From assembly GCF_022414535.1 (NCBI RefSeq), contig NZ_JADWYM010000029.1, forward strand, positions 23,835 through 87,834: DNA of 64,000 nucleotides, written 5' to 3'. Numbering within the stretch: the first letter of the stretch is position 1; the number at the start of each line of letters is the position of its first letter. Of the stretch, positions 8,150 to 17,747 are shown piece after piece. The stretch is from Streptomyces sp. MUM 2J. Lineage in GTDB: Bacteria > Actinomycetota > Actinomycetes > Streptomycetales > Streptomycetaceae. The notes beneath the pieces were generated by a model, which saw only the letters and a list, made by a program, of their open reading frames with translations, searched no databases and was not told where the DNA came from. The position numbers and the translations under genes were made by a program.

Positions 8150-8281
8150 TCAGTGGCCGGTCACGCCACCGTTGTCGCGGCGGTCGAGGGCTCGCTGGAG
8201 CGCGGCGGCGGCGTTCTTGCGGTCGCTCTCGCTCGTGCGGGAGCTGTGGCGGACACGGCGACGGACGGTCGTCTCGGCCAT
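8150..8281 (-). CDS. Small basic protein, 43 residues
   Basis: The frame reads MAETTVRRRVRHSSRTSESD and continues to a C-terminal GGVTGH, 43 residues in all, rich in Arg and Ser. An AAGGAG ribosome site precedes the ATG at 8281 with good spacing, and codon use matches neighbouring genes, so I take it as a real gene although it has no domain I can name. From memory, Streptomyces genomes commonly carry a tiny gene of this kind beside leuB. The hydrophilic basic composition would fit a nucleic-acid- or ribosome-associated protein, but that is a guess. Confidence 0.7.
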   Translation of the reverse strand: MAETTVRRRVRHSSRTSESDRKNAAAALQRALDRRDNGGVTGH

Positions 8282-8843
8282 GGGGATCGACTCCTTAGGG
8301 CAGACCCGTAGCTCGGGCAGGGGGGTGACGAGACACCGGAAGGGGCGGGGAGCAGCGATGCCGCAGGGGTTGCCTGCTGGGGGCCCGGCTCACAGCCGCC
8401 GTTCGCTTGGTCGAGCGAGGCGTTCGGCTCCTACAAAGCTAAGGGAGCGGGACGCACCTGTCTCCACAATTACTCGGACTTCCTACTATCTGAGACGGCG
8501 GAGTGGGCCACACCGCGCCGGCCTGCGGTTCCACCGCCCACGGTGACCGGGCGCACACCCCGCGATCCGGCACCGCCTCCCCCTCGGGACGACGGGATCG
8601 TCCGGGCCCGCCGGACCTCGGGAGCCGGCGGGAGCGACCCCGCCCCGCAGACCCCGCGGGGAGCCGGCGGGCGGGGCGGCGGATCCGGCCGCGCCCGCGA
8701 GGTCCGGGGACCCTGCGGGCGGGCCCTGGCACGGGTCCGCGGCGCCCGCACACCGACCCCACCCGCCCGCGCGGCCCTTCTGGCCGGCGTGCCGCCGCGG
8801 GCGCACGATGGGAGGGACGGGACCACGCGGGGAGGGAGACCCC
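8282..8843. other. Gene-free stretch between divergent genes
   Basis: Long divergent intergenic region. The first 200 bases are relatively AT-rich for this genome (around 8440-8490) and probably carry the promoters; the remainder is extremely GC-rich with short imperfect repeats of GAGCCGGCGGG. No reading frame with a ribosome site, no clear terminator and no structured RNA family was recognised. Confidence 0.5.
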
Positions 8844-9809
8844 ATGGGCACGGCACCCGCACTCACCCAGGTCATCACCCAGCGCCGGTTCGGCGGACCG
8901 GAGGTGCTGCAGATCGAGGACCGCCCGCGTCCCGGACCCGCCCCCGGGGAGGTGCTGCTGCGGGTGCGGGCAGTCGGGGTGAACCCGGTCGACTGGCTGG
9001 CCCGTTCGGGGACCGCCCCGCGCTACGGGGAGCCACCGTTCACCCTCGGCCGCGACGTGTCCGGCGTCGTCGAGGAGACCGGCGCGGGTGTCACCGTGTT
9101 CCGGCCCGGCGACGAGGTGTTCGGCACCGTGGACGGCGGCGCCTACGCCGCGTACACGGCCGCACCGGCCGCCCGGCTGGCCGTGAAACCGCCCGCACTG
9201 GACCATGTGCACGCCGCCGCGGCACCCACGGCGATGCTCACCGCCTGGCAGGCTCTGGTCGAGATCGCCCGGATCGGCCCGGGGACGCGGGTACTGGTGC
9301 ACGCCGCGGCGGGCGGCGTCGGGCACGCGGCGGTGCAGCTCGCCAAGGCGGAGGGGGCCCATGTCACCGGAACGGCGCGCGCGGACCGGCACGGTTTCCT
9401 GCGGGACCTGGGCGCCGACGAGGTGATCGACTACACCGTGGGCGACTTCGCCTCCGCCGTCCACGCCATCGACGTCGCCCTCGACCTCGTCGGCGGCGCC
9501 TACGGCCCGCGCACGCTGAACACCCTCAAGCCGAACGGACTGCTGATCTGCGCACTCCCCGGTGATCCGGGACTGGCACCGGAGGACGTGGAGGCGCGCG
9601 GGATGCGTTTCGCGGTCGTCGAGGCGGAGCCGTCGGCCGAGCGCCTCGCCAAGATCGCCGCCCTGCTGGCGGCAGGCCGTGTCCGCATCCATGTGGAGGC
9701 GGTGCTCCCGTTCGCCGAGGCGGCGAAGGCACACGCCCTGGGAGAGGCGGGCCACCTGCGGGGCAGGCTCGTCCTCACCCTCCCGGACCAGCCCCCCGAA
9801 GACACGTGA
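8844..9809 (+). CDS. NADPH:quinone reductase-like zinc-independent alcohol dehydrogenase (MDR)
   Basis: A 321-residue medium-chain dehydrogenase/reductase. The N-terminal GroES-like domain shows RRFGGPEVLQIEDRPRP and VRAVGVNPVDWLARSG; the Rossmann domain shows VLVHAAAGGVGHAAVQLAK (NADPH-binding AAxGGVG). The zinc ligands of classical alcohol dehydrogenases are absent, which places it with quinone oxidoreductase or zeta-crystallin-like enzymes. The ATG at 8844 follows GGAGGGAG at a suitable distance. The substrate is unknown; it stands alone, divergent from the leuB side. Confidence 0.88.
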   Translation: MGTAPALTQVITQRRFGGPEVLQIEDRPRPGPAPGEVLLRVRAVGVNPVDWLARSGTAPRYGEPPFTLGRDVSGVVEETGAGVTVFRPGDEVFGTVDGGAYAAYTAAPAARLAVKPPALDHVHAAAAPTAMLTAWQALVEIARIGPGTRVLVHAAAGGVGHAAVQLAKAEGAHVTGTARADRHGFLRDLGADEVIDYTVGDFASAVHAIDVALDLVGGAYGPRTLNTLKPNGLLICALPGDPGLAPEDVEARGMRFAVVEAEPSAERLAKIAALLAAGRVRIHVEAVLPFAEAAKAHALGEAGHLRGRLVLTLPDQPPEDT

Positions 9810-10129
9810 CCGGTGGACGGCGGCCGAGGCCGGCCGGACAGAACCGCCACGCCCACCGGCAGGGGCCCGGCGCGGAGGCCCGGGCACCGGTCGCGCCGCC
9901 CGTCGGGCGGCGCACGCCGCGAACGGGGGCGGCGGGCAGCAGCGGCGGTGCGGGCGTTCCCCGCCCCGCAGGAACCACGCGACCGTCCCCGCACGGCGGT
10001 CCCCGGGAGACGAAGGGGCCGGCCGGCACCTGTCGGCCCCGAGCGGCCCGGTTGCGCGCCTCGCTCCCACGGCTGATCCTGCTGAACGGCGGGGGACGTC
10101 ACGGCACGGCAGCAGGAACGGGTGAGGTC
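9810..10129. other. Gene-free stretch
   Basis: About 320 bases of very GC-rich sequence between the MDR gene and the small gene at 10130. I see no convincing reading frame, terminator or RNA motif. Confidence 0.4.
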
Positions 10130-10336
10130 ATGACCAACGCGGCGAAGGCACTGCTGGAGGGCGGACCCGAGGACCTGTCCGAGCGGGTCGTCCCGATCAC
10201 CCCTCCGGGAACGGAACTGAAGATCCCCTTCAGGGGCGGCTACGAGCACTTCCGGGCGACGTCCCGGCACCAGGACACGGCCGAGGGCCGCCTCGCGGTG
10301 TACGAGTGGTGGGAGCGGACCGAGGTGGCCGAGTAG
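10130..10336 (+). CDS. Small DUF5988-type protein
   Basis: A 68-residue protein. The pattern EGGPEDLSERVVPIT, then GGYEHFRATS and a C-terminal VYEWWERTEVAE, resembles the DUF5988 family of small actinomycete proteins, as I remember its consensus. A GTGAGGT sequence just before the ATG could act as a weak ribosome site. No membrane segment or signal is present. Function is unknown; it is isolated between intergenic stretches and faces the proline operon across a strong inverted repeat. Confidence 0.65.
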   Translation: MTNAAKALLEGGPEDLSERVVPITPPGTELKIPFRGGYEHFRATSRHQDTAEGRLAVYEWWERTEVAE

Positions 10337-10437
10337 CCCGCCCGGTCCGGCCCCCCTCGGACACGGGTCGCGGCCCGGGGTCCCGCCCGCCGACGGGGTG
10401 CGCATGCACCGCGCCGCCGGGCACGGACAGGCCGGGC

Positions 10438-10509
10438 AACGGCCGGGGGCCGGGCCACCGCGGGGCGCGCTCGTTCCCGAGTGCCCCGCGGGCCCGGCCC
10501 CCGGCCGTT
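10438..10509. terminator. Large bidirectional terminator
   Basis: A 72-base inverted repeat: the outer arms pair over 18 bp, then a 2-base bulge, then nine more pairs (CCGCGGGGC with GCCCCGCGG) around a short loop. It lies 24 bases beyond the dehydrogenase stop at 10533 and about 100 bases past the small gene ending at 10336, so it can serve both converging transcripts. Confidence 0.8.
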
Positions 10510-10532
10510 CACCGCGGCATGCCGCGCGGGCG

Positions 10533-12164
10533 TCAGCCCATGTGCGGGTAGGTGTAGTCGGTCGGCGCGACCAGCGTCTCCTTGATGGCGCGGGTCAGCG
10601 TCCAGCGCATCAGGTTCTGCGGGGCACCGGCCTTGTCGTTGGTGCCGGAGGCCCGGCCGCCGCCGAAGGGCTGCTGGCCGACGACGGCGCCGGTCGACTT
10701 GTCGTTGATGTAGAAGTTGCCCGCGGCGTAGCGCAGCTTCTCCATCGTGTACGCGGCGGCCGCGCGGTCGCCCGAGACGACCGAACCGGTCAGGGCGTAG
10801 TCGGAGACGGACTCCATCTGGGTCAGCATCTCGTCGTACTTCTCGTCGTCGTACACGTGCACGGCGAGGATCGGGCCGAAGTACTCGGTCGTGAACACCT
10901 CGTTCTCCGGGTCGGTGCACTCGATGACGGTCGGGCGGACGAAGTAGCCGACCGAGTCGTCGTAGGAGCCGCCCGCTACGACCGTGCAGGCCGGGTCCTC
11001 GTGGGCACGGTCGATGGCGGCCTTGTTCTTGGCGAAGGCACGCTCGTCGATGACGGCACCGACGAAGTTCGACAGGTCCGTCACGTTACCCATGGTGATG
11101 CGGTCGACCTCGGCCGCGAACTCCTCCTTGAAGCCGTCGTTCCAGATCGACGCCGGGACGTACGCCCGGGAGGTCGCCGAGCACTTCTGGCCCTGGTACT
11201 CGAAGGCGCCGCGGGTCAGGGCGGTCTTCAGCACGGCGCGGTCCGCGCTCGGGTGGGCGACGACGAAGTCCTTGCCGCCGGTCTCGCCGACCAGGCGCGG
11301 GTAGGAGCGGTACTTCTCGATGTTGGCGCCGACCGTCTTCCACAGGTACTGGAAGGTCCTGGTCGAGCCGGTGAAGTGGATGCCGGCCAGGTCGCGGTGG
11401 TTCAGGGCGACCTCGGAGACGGCGATGCCGTCACCGGTGACCAGGTTGATGACGCCCTTGGGCAGACCGGCCTCCTCCAGCAGCCGCATCAGCAGCACGG
11501 CGGCATGGGTCTGCGTCGGGGACGGCTTCCACACCACGACGTTGCCCATGAGCGCCGGGGCCGTGGGCAGGTTGCCCGCGATGGCCGTGAAGTTGAACGG
11601 CGTGATCGCGTAGACGAAGCCCTCCAGCGGGCGGTGGTCGAGGCGGTTCCACACGCCCGGGGAGTTGGCCGGCGGCTGCTCGGCCAGGATCTGGCGGGCG
11701 TAGGCGACGTTGAAGCGCCAGAAGTCCACCAGCTCGCAGGGGGTGTCGATCTCGGCCTGCTGGGCCGTCTTGGACTGGCCGAGCATGGTGGAGGCGGCCA
11801 GGGTCTCGCGCCACGGACCGGCCAGCAGCTCGGCGGCGCGCAGGATGATCGCCGCGCGGTCGTCGAAGGACATCGCGCGCCAGGCCGGCGCGGCGGCCAG
11901 GGCCGCGTCGATGGCGTCCCGGGCGTCCGACTGCGTGGCGTTGCGGTAGGTGCCGAGGACCGACTTGTGGTCGTGCGGTTGCACGACCTGGAAGGCCTCG
12001 CCGCCGCCCATCCGCTTCTCACCGCCGATGGTGCACGGCAGATCGATGGGGTTCTCGGCCAGCTCCTTCAGCCTGGCCTCCAGACGGGCCCGCTCGGGCG
12101 AGCCGGGGGCGTAGCCGTGCACCGGCTCGTTGACGGGGGTGGGGACCTGGGTCACAGCGTCCAT
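10533..12164 (-). CDS. pruA: L-glutamate gamma-semialdehyde (1-pyrroline-5-carboxylate) dehydrogenase
   Basis: A 543-residue aldehyde dehydrogenase performing the second step of proline catabolism, oxidising glutamate semialdehyde to glutamate with NAD. Motifs seen are LVGETGGKDFVV (with the general-base Glu), YQGQKCSATSRAYVP (catalytic Cys) and FGGGRASGTNDKAGAP near the end. Length is normal for the monofunctional enzyme. The ATG at 12164 has an AAGGAG site about 10 bases upstream; the frame extends further but only into the end of the upstream gene. It follows the proline dehydrogenase gene by 49 bases, forming an operon of two separate enzymes instead of a fused PutA. Confidence 0.95.
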   Translation of the reverse strand: MDAVTQVPTPVNEPVHGYAPGSPERARLEARLKELAENPIDLPCTIGGEKRMGGGEAFQVVQPHDHKSVLGTYRNATQSDARDAIDAALAAAPAWRAMSFDDRAAIILRAAELLAGPWRETLAASTMLGQSKTAQQAEIDTPCELVDFWRFNVAYARQILAEQPPANSPGVWNRLDHRPLEGFVYAITPFNFTAIAGNLPTAPALMGNVVVWKPSPTQTHAAVLLMRLLEEAGLPKGVINLVTGDGIAVSEVALNHRDLAGIHFTGSTRTFQYLWKTVGANIEKYRSYPRLVGETGGKDFVVAHPSADRAVLKTALTRGAFEYQGQKCSATSRAYVPASIWNDGFKEEFAAEVDRITMGNVTDLSNFVGAVIDERAFAKNKAAIDRAHEDPACTVVAGGSYDDSVGYFVRPTVIECTDPENEVFTTEYFGPILAVHVYDDEKYDEMLTQMESVSDYALTGSVVSGDRAAAAYTMEKLRYAAGNFYINDKSTGAVVGQQPFGGGRASGTNDKAGAPQNLMRWTLTRAIKETLVAPTDYTYPHMG

Positions 12165-12213
12165 GGGTTCCGTAACTCCTTGACTTGAGCGGTGTTGCGA
12201 GCGTGTGCGGGGC

Positions 12214-13140
12214 TCAGCCCTTGCTGACCATCGAGCGCAGGAAGAAGCGCAGGTTGGCCGGCTTCTCCGCGAGGCGGCGCATGAAGTAGCCGTACCAGTC
12301 GGTGCCGTAGGCGGTGTAGACACGCATGCGGTGGCCTTCGGCGGCCAGCCGCAGGTGCTCGCCGCTGCGGATGCCGTACAGCATCTGGAACTCGTACTCG
12401 TCCAGCTTGCGCCCGGCCGCGCGGGCCAGTTCCTGGGCGATGGAGATCAGGCGCGGGTCGTGCGAGCCGATCATCGGGTACCCGCTGCCCTCCATCAGGA
12501 TCCGCAGGATACGGACGTACGCCTTGTCGATCTCGTGCTTCTGCTGGTAGGCGACCTCCGCGGGCTCCTTGTAGGCGCCCTTCACCAGCCGCACACGGCT
12601 TCCTTCCGCGGCGAGGCGGCGGGCGTCGGCCTCGGTGCGGAAGAGGTAGGCCTGGATCACGCAGCCGGTCTGCGGGTAGTCCTTCCGCAGCTCCTCGTGG
12701 ATGGCGAACATCGAGTCGAGGGTGGTGTGGTCCTCCGCGTCGAGCGTGACCGTCGTCCCGATGGCGGCGGCGGCCTCGACGACCGGACGGACGTTGCCGA
12801 GGGCCAGCTCGTGGCCGCCCTCCAGCGCCTGACCGAACATCGACAGCTTCACCGACATCTCGACCCGCTCGCCGAGCTCCAGCTCCTTCAGACGCCCGAT
12901 GAGCTGCAGGTAGGAGTCCCGTGCGGCAGCGGCCTGCTCGGGGGTGGTGATGTCCTCGCCGACGACGTCCATCGTCAGCTCCAGCCCCTTGGCCGTCAGC
13001 TCCTTGATGATCGGCACGATGTCGCCGACGGTCTCACCGGGGATGAAGCGGTCGACGACCTGCTTGGTCACCGGGGCCGCCGAGATCAGGCGTCGCATCC
13101 GGTCGCTGCGCGACGCGGCGAGAATCACGGGACCCAGCAC
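12214..13140 (-). CDS. Proline dehydrogenase
   Basis: A 308-residue FAD-dependent TIM-barrel enzyme that oxidises proline to 1-pyrroline-5-carboxylate. Recognisable segments are EMSVKLSMFGQ, TLDAEDHTTLDSMF, RLVKGAYKEP and the C-terminal YTAYGTDWYGYFMRRLAEKP, which match the monofunctional proline dehydrogenase family. The GTG at 13140 is preceded by GGAGG at good spacing and gives the usual length. It is first in the two-gene operon and divergent from the PucR-type regulator at 13322, a standard arrangement for substrate-induced control. Confidence 0.95.
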   Translation of the reverse strand: MLGPVILAASRSDRMRRLISAAPVTKQVVDRFIPGETVGDIVPIIKELTAKGLELTMDVVGEDITTPEQAAAARDSYLQLIGRLKELELGERVEMSVKLSMFGQALEGGHELALGNVRPVVEAAAAIGTTVTLDAEDHTTLDSMFAIHEELRKDYPQTGCVIQAYLFRTEADARRLAAEGSRVRLVKGAYKEPAEVAYQQKHEIDKAYVRILRILMEGSGYPMIGSHDPRLISIAQELARAAGRKLDEYEFQMLYGIRSGEHLRLAAEGHRMRVYTAYGTDWYGYFMRRLAEKPANLRFFLRSMVSKG

Positions 13141-13244
13141 GGGGCACCTCCACAAACTGCCAGAAGACGGCCGCTACCCCACGACCGGGGGACGGCACGG
13201 AGAACCACCGTGAAACCTAAGGATCCCTCCGATCGTCGGCCATC

Positions 13245-13254
13245 GACAGCTGTC
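13245..13254. promoter_or_regulatory. Palindrome in the proline control region
   Basis: GACAGCTGTC is a perfect 10-base palindrome midway between the divergent proline dehydrogenase and regulator genes. A further GACAG lies at 13278-13282. It is a candidate site for the PucR-type regulator; not demonstrated. Confidence 0.4.
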
Positions 13255-13321
13255 ACGCATCCGTGCCCGAGATCTCAGACAGGTGTATGAAGGCGGCGGG
13301 GTCGTGCGGGACAATACCCGG

Positions 13322-14485
13322 ATGACCGCGGAGCACAGGAGTGACTACCAGGAACTGGTCGACGAGATCTCGGAGCTGCTGGGCGCGCCCGCGACGCTGG
13401 AGAACCGCGACTTCGAGCTGATCGCCTTCGGGGTGTACGACAGTGAGGGCGACCTCGATCCGTCGGCCCTGGACCCCGTCCGCACCCGCTCGATCCTGAC
13501 CCGGCGGTCCACCACCGCGGTCCGCACCTGGTTCGAGGGCTTCGGCATCGCCCGCGCCTCCGGTCCCGTCCGCATCCCGCCGACGCCGGAGGCCGGGGTG
13601 TACCGGGGGCGGATCTGCCTGCCCGTACGCCACCGCGGTGTCGTCCTCGGCTACGTCTGGCTGCTGGACGACGACCCCGGCCCCACCGACGCCCGGTTGG
13701 CCGCGGCCATGGAGGTGACGGCCCGGATCGGCGCGCTGCTCGCCGACGAGGTCCAGCACGGCGCCGACCTCACCCGGGAGTTCCGGGCGGTTCTGACCGC
13801 CGAACGGGGCTGGCAGCAGGACATGGCGGTGGCCGCACTGCGCACCGCGCTGGGCCCGCGTGCGGAGGGCCCGCACACCGTGGTCTGCGTCGCGCCCTGG
13901 CCGTCGGCCGACCCCGACGACGCCCCGTCGGCCCGGACGGTGCCGCACGCGACCGCGCTGTGCACAGTGCCGTGGGGCACTGCGGGACAGTGCCTGGCGG
14001 TCCTGGTGCGACTGCGCTCGACGGACGTGCGCCTGCCGGCGCTGACCGCGGCCTCACGCCTGCTGAAGGAGGGCACCGGCGCGGCTGGCGTCGGCGAGGT
14101 ACGCACCGGTCTCGCCGAGGTGGGCGACTCCTGGCAGGAGGCCTCCGCGGCAGCCCGCGCCGCACTCGCCGAACCCCGCCTCGGCCCGGTCGCCGAGTGG
14201 TCCCGCATCGGCCCCTACCGGCTGCTGGCCTCGCTGCCCGCGGCGACCGCCCGGGACCCCGCCGTGGCCCCGCTGCTGGCCCCCGCCCACCAGGAACTCG
14301 CCCGCACGGCGGAGACGTACCTCGACCACGCGGGCCAGGCCGGCCGCACCGCCGCCGCGCTCGGCATCCACCGCCAGACCCTGTACTACCGCCTCTCCCG
14401 GGTGGAGCAGCTGACGGGCCTGGACCTCGACGACGGCGAGGACCGCCTGCTGCTGCACATGGCCCTGAAGGGGGCGCGACTGTGA
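13322..14485 (+). CDS. PucR-family transcriptional regulator of proline catabolism
   Basis: A 387-residue protein with the PucR C-terminal helix-turn-helix near residues 325-380 (ETYLDHAGQAGRTAAALGIH, then RQTLYYRLSRVEQLTGLDLD). The N-terminal part is a sensory region of GAF/CdaR-like character. It is divergent from the proline dehydrogenase operon and is probably the counterpart of PutR of Streptomyces coelicolor (name from memory). No ribosome site is visible before the ATG at 13322, but GACAAT ends seven bases before it, so the mRNA could be leaderless; in-frame GTG codons at 13301 and 13304 are alternatives. It probably activates the operon in response to proline. Confidence 0.88.
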   Translation: MTAEHRSDYQELVDEISELLGAPATLENRDFELIAFGVYDSEGDLDPSALDPVRTRSILTRRSTTAVRTWFEGFGIARASGPVRIPPTPEAGVYRGRICLPVRHRGVVLGYVWLLDDDPGPTDARLAAAMEVTARIGALLADEVQHGADLTREFRAVLTAERGWQQDMAVAALRTALGPRAEGPHTVVCVAPWPSADPDDAPSARTVPHATALCTVPWGTAGQCLAVLVRLRSTDVRLPALTAASRLLKEGTGAAGVGEVRTGLAEVGDSWQEASAAARAALAEPRLGPVAEWSRIGPYRLLASLPAATARDPAVAPLLAPAHQELARTAETYLDHAGQAGRTAAALGIHRQTLYYRLSRVEQLTGLDLDDGEDRLLLHMALKGARL

Positions 14486-14669
14486 CCACCAGCCCGTTGA
14501 GAACGGTCTGGCGGCAGCGGCCCTCGGCGCCGACGGTTTCCCGGGCCGGTCCTCCGGGATGCGGCGAGGCCGCCCTGGCGGCCCGGGCACTGCGCGGGGT
14601 GCGGGTGGCGGGACGGGCAGGCGGCACAGGGAGGATCGTCGCCCGAGGGCGCGCGGCACGACGCGGAAA

Positions 14670-14697
14670 GCCGGACGGGCCGGGCGGCCCGTCCGGC
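14670..14697. terminator. Perfect 12-bp hairpin between convergent genes
   Basis: GCCGGACGGGCC (14670-14681) pairs perfectly with GGCCCGTCCGGC (14686-14697) around a GGGC loop. It is the strongest of three hairpins in the 311 gene-free bases between the PucR-type gene and the serA stop, and can end transcripts from both sides. Confidence 0.75.
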
Positions 14698-14713
14698 GTG
14701 TGCGCAGGACGAA

Positions 14714-14776
14714 CCCGTTCGCGACGAACGGGAGGCGGGGGCGGGAACCCCCGGCGCCGGCGGCCTCGGCCGCCGG
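14714..14776. terminator. Two further hairpins downstream of serA
   Basis: CCCGTTCG/CGAACGGG (14714-14732, 3-base loop) and CCGGCGGC/GCCGCCGG (14757-14776, CTCG loop) are both perfect 8-bp stems. The second starts 20 bases past the serA stop, so it is the more likely serA terminator. Confidence 0.6.
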
Positions 14777-14796
14777 TCACCGAACGGTGCGGGACC

Positions 14797-16386
14797 TCAG
14801 ACGAGGTTCACCGAGCGGGAGGACGTGGCACCGATCTCGCTCGCGAGCTCGGCCAGCACAGCGGCGCCCACCGTGTCGTCGACCGTGAGCACCGCGAGCG
14901 CCTCGCCGCCGGCCGCCGCACGGGCGACCTGCATCCCGGCGATGTTGATGCCGGCCTCGCCGAGGATGCGGCCGACGGTGCCCACGACACCCGGACGGTC
15001 CTCGTACTTGAGCACCACCATGTGGTCGGCGAGCGCCAGGTCGACGTCGTAGTCGCCGACGGCGACGATCTTCTGGACGTGCTTGGGGCCGGCCAGCGTG
15101 CCGGAGACCGAGACCTCCTCGCCACCGGAGAGCGTGCCGCGCACGGTGACCACGTTGCGGTGGTCCGCCGACTCGGAGCTGGTGGTGAGGCGGACCTCGA
15201 CACCGCGCTCCTGCGCGAACAGCGGGGCGTTGACGTAGGAGACCGTCTCGTCGACGACGTCCTCGAAGACGCCCTTGAGGGCGGAGAGCTCCAGCACCTT
15301 CACGTCGTGCTGGGTGATCTCGCCGTAGACCTCGACATCGAGGCGGACCGCGACCTCCCCGGCGAGCGCGGTGAAGATACGGCCGAGGCGCTCCGCGAGC
15401 GGCAGGCCCGGCTTGACGTCCTCGGCGATGACACCGCCCTGGACGTTCACGGCGTCGGGGACCAGTTCGCCGGCGAGCGCCAGGCGCACCGAGCGGGCCA
15501 CGGCGATGCCGGCCTTCTCCTGGGCCTCGTCGGTGGAGGCGCCCAGGTGCGGGGTGGCCACGACCTGGTCGAACTCGAACAGCGGGGAGTCCGTGCAGGG
15601 CTCCTTCGCGTACACGTCGAGGCCGGCGCCGGCCACCCGGCCCTCCTTCAGCGCCGCGTACAGCGCCTCCTCGTCGACGATGCCGCCGCGCGCGGCGTTG
15701 ACGACGCGGACGCCCGGCTTGACCTTGCGCAGCGCCTCGTCGCCGATCAGGCCGATCGTCTCGGGGGTCTTGGGCAGGTGGACGGTGATGAAGTCGGAGA
15801 CCTCCAGCAGCTCGTCCAGCGACAGCACCTTCACACCCATCTGGGCGGCACGCGCGGGCTGCACGTAGGGGTCGTAGGCGACGACCTTCATGCCGAAGGC
15901 GGACATGCGCTGGGCGACGAGAGCACCGATGCGGCCCAGGCCGACGACACCGAGGGTCTTCTCGGCGAGTTCCACACCGGTGTACTTGCTGCGCTTCCAC
16001 TCGCCGTTCTTCAGCGCGGCGTTGGCCTGCGGGATGTTGCGGGCGGTGGCGAGGATCAGACCGCAGGCCAGCTCGGCGGCGGTCACGATGTTGGAGGTGG
16101 GGGCGTTGACGACCATCACGCCGGCCTTGGTGGCGGCGGAGACGTCGACGTTGTCCAGGCCGACGCCGGCTCGCGCGACGACCTTGAGACGCTTCGCGGC
16201 GGCGACGGCCTCCGCGTCGACCTTGGTGGCCGAGCGGATCAGGACCGCGTCCACGTCGGCGATGGCCGGCAGCAGCTCGGAGCGGTCCGCCCCGTTGCAG
16301 CGCCGGATCTCGAAGTCCGGGCCGAGCGCGTCGACGGTGGCGGGCGACAGCTCTTCAGCGATGAGTACGACAGGTTTCGAGCTCAC
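14797..16386 (-). CDS. serA: D-3-phosphoglycerate dehydrogenase
   Basis: A 529-residue enzyme for the first committed step of serine synthesis, oxidising 3-phosphoglycerate with NAD. The long actinobacterial form is seen: a catalytic and NAD-binding part with VVGLGRIGALVAQRM and the Arg/Glu/His catalytic surroundings (VVNAARGGIVDEEAL, ATPHLGASTDEAQEKAG), then an intervening domain and a C-terminal ACT domain (VVLKYEDRPGVVGTVGRIL) that usually confers serine feedback. The GTG at 16386 is chosen because the protein then begins SSKPVVLIAEELSP, the normal N-terminus, with GAGG upstream. ilvC lies upstream in the same direction across a 229-base gap. Confidence 0.96.
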   Translation of the reverse strand: MSSKPVVLIAEELSPATVDALGPDFEIRRCNGADRSELLPAIADVDAVLIRSATKVDAEAVAAAKRLKVVARAGVGLDNVDVSAATKAGVMVVNAPTSNIVTAAELACGLILATARNIPQANAALKNGEWKRSKYTGVELAEKTLGVVGLGRIGALVAQRMSAFGMKVVAYDPYVQPARAAQMGVKVLSLDELLEVSDFITVHLPKTPETIGLIGDEALRKVKPGVRVVNAARGGIVDEEALYAALKEGRVAGAGLDVYAKEPCTDSPLFEFDQVVATPHLGASTDEAQEKAGIAVARSVRLALAGELVPDAVNVQGGVIAEDVKPGLPLAERLGRIFTALAGEVAVRLDVEVYGEITQHDVKVLELSALKGVFEDVVDETVSYVNAPLFAQERGVEVRLTTSSESADHRNVVTVRGTLSGGEEVSVSGTLAGPKHVQKIVAVGDYDVDLALADHMVVLKYEDRPGVVGTVGRILGEAGINIAGMQVARAAAGGEALAVLTVDDTVGAAVLAELASEIGATSSRSVNLV

Positions 16387-16615
16387 GTGAGTCCTCACAT
16401 GTGCGATGCGGACGGCCGTCCCGACGGCCGCAGGCGGTGGAGGGGGGCTTGCCGCGTGGAAGACGCACGACGCTGTGGGCCTGACGCGTGTTGTGGAGAA
16501 GTGTAGTAGCGCGGCGACGGTCGTCCTGCGCCTCGGCGGAAGGATCACCCGTCCGTGGCTGGACAGGGTGGACAACGGGGGGCCGGAGCAACCGCCCCGG
16601 CCCCCGTCGTGAGGC

Positions 16616-17614
<999 letters not shown>

Positions 17615-17747
17615 TTTGGGTTCTCTCCTCGGGGTGCTGGTGTTGCGTCCCACCGTATGACGGCGGGGGGAAGGGACGTCTCGGGGTCTCGGTATACGGG
17701 CGCCGTCCGGGGCGGCCCCGGTGACGGCGGGCCGCCCGTGCGCCGTG

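Noticed and set aside
12165..12323. Upstream extension of the 1-pyrroline-5-carboxylate dehydrogenase
   Set aside because: The extra N-terminus overlaps the end of proline dehydrogenase and lacks homology; ATG 12164 has a good ribosome site.
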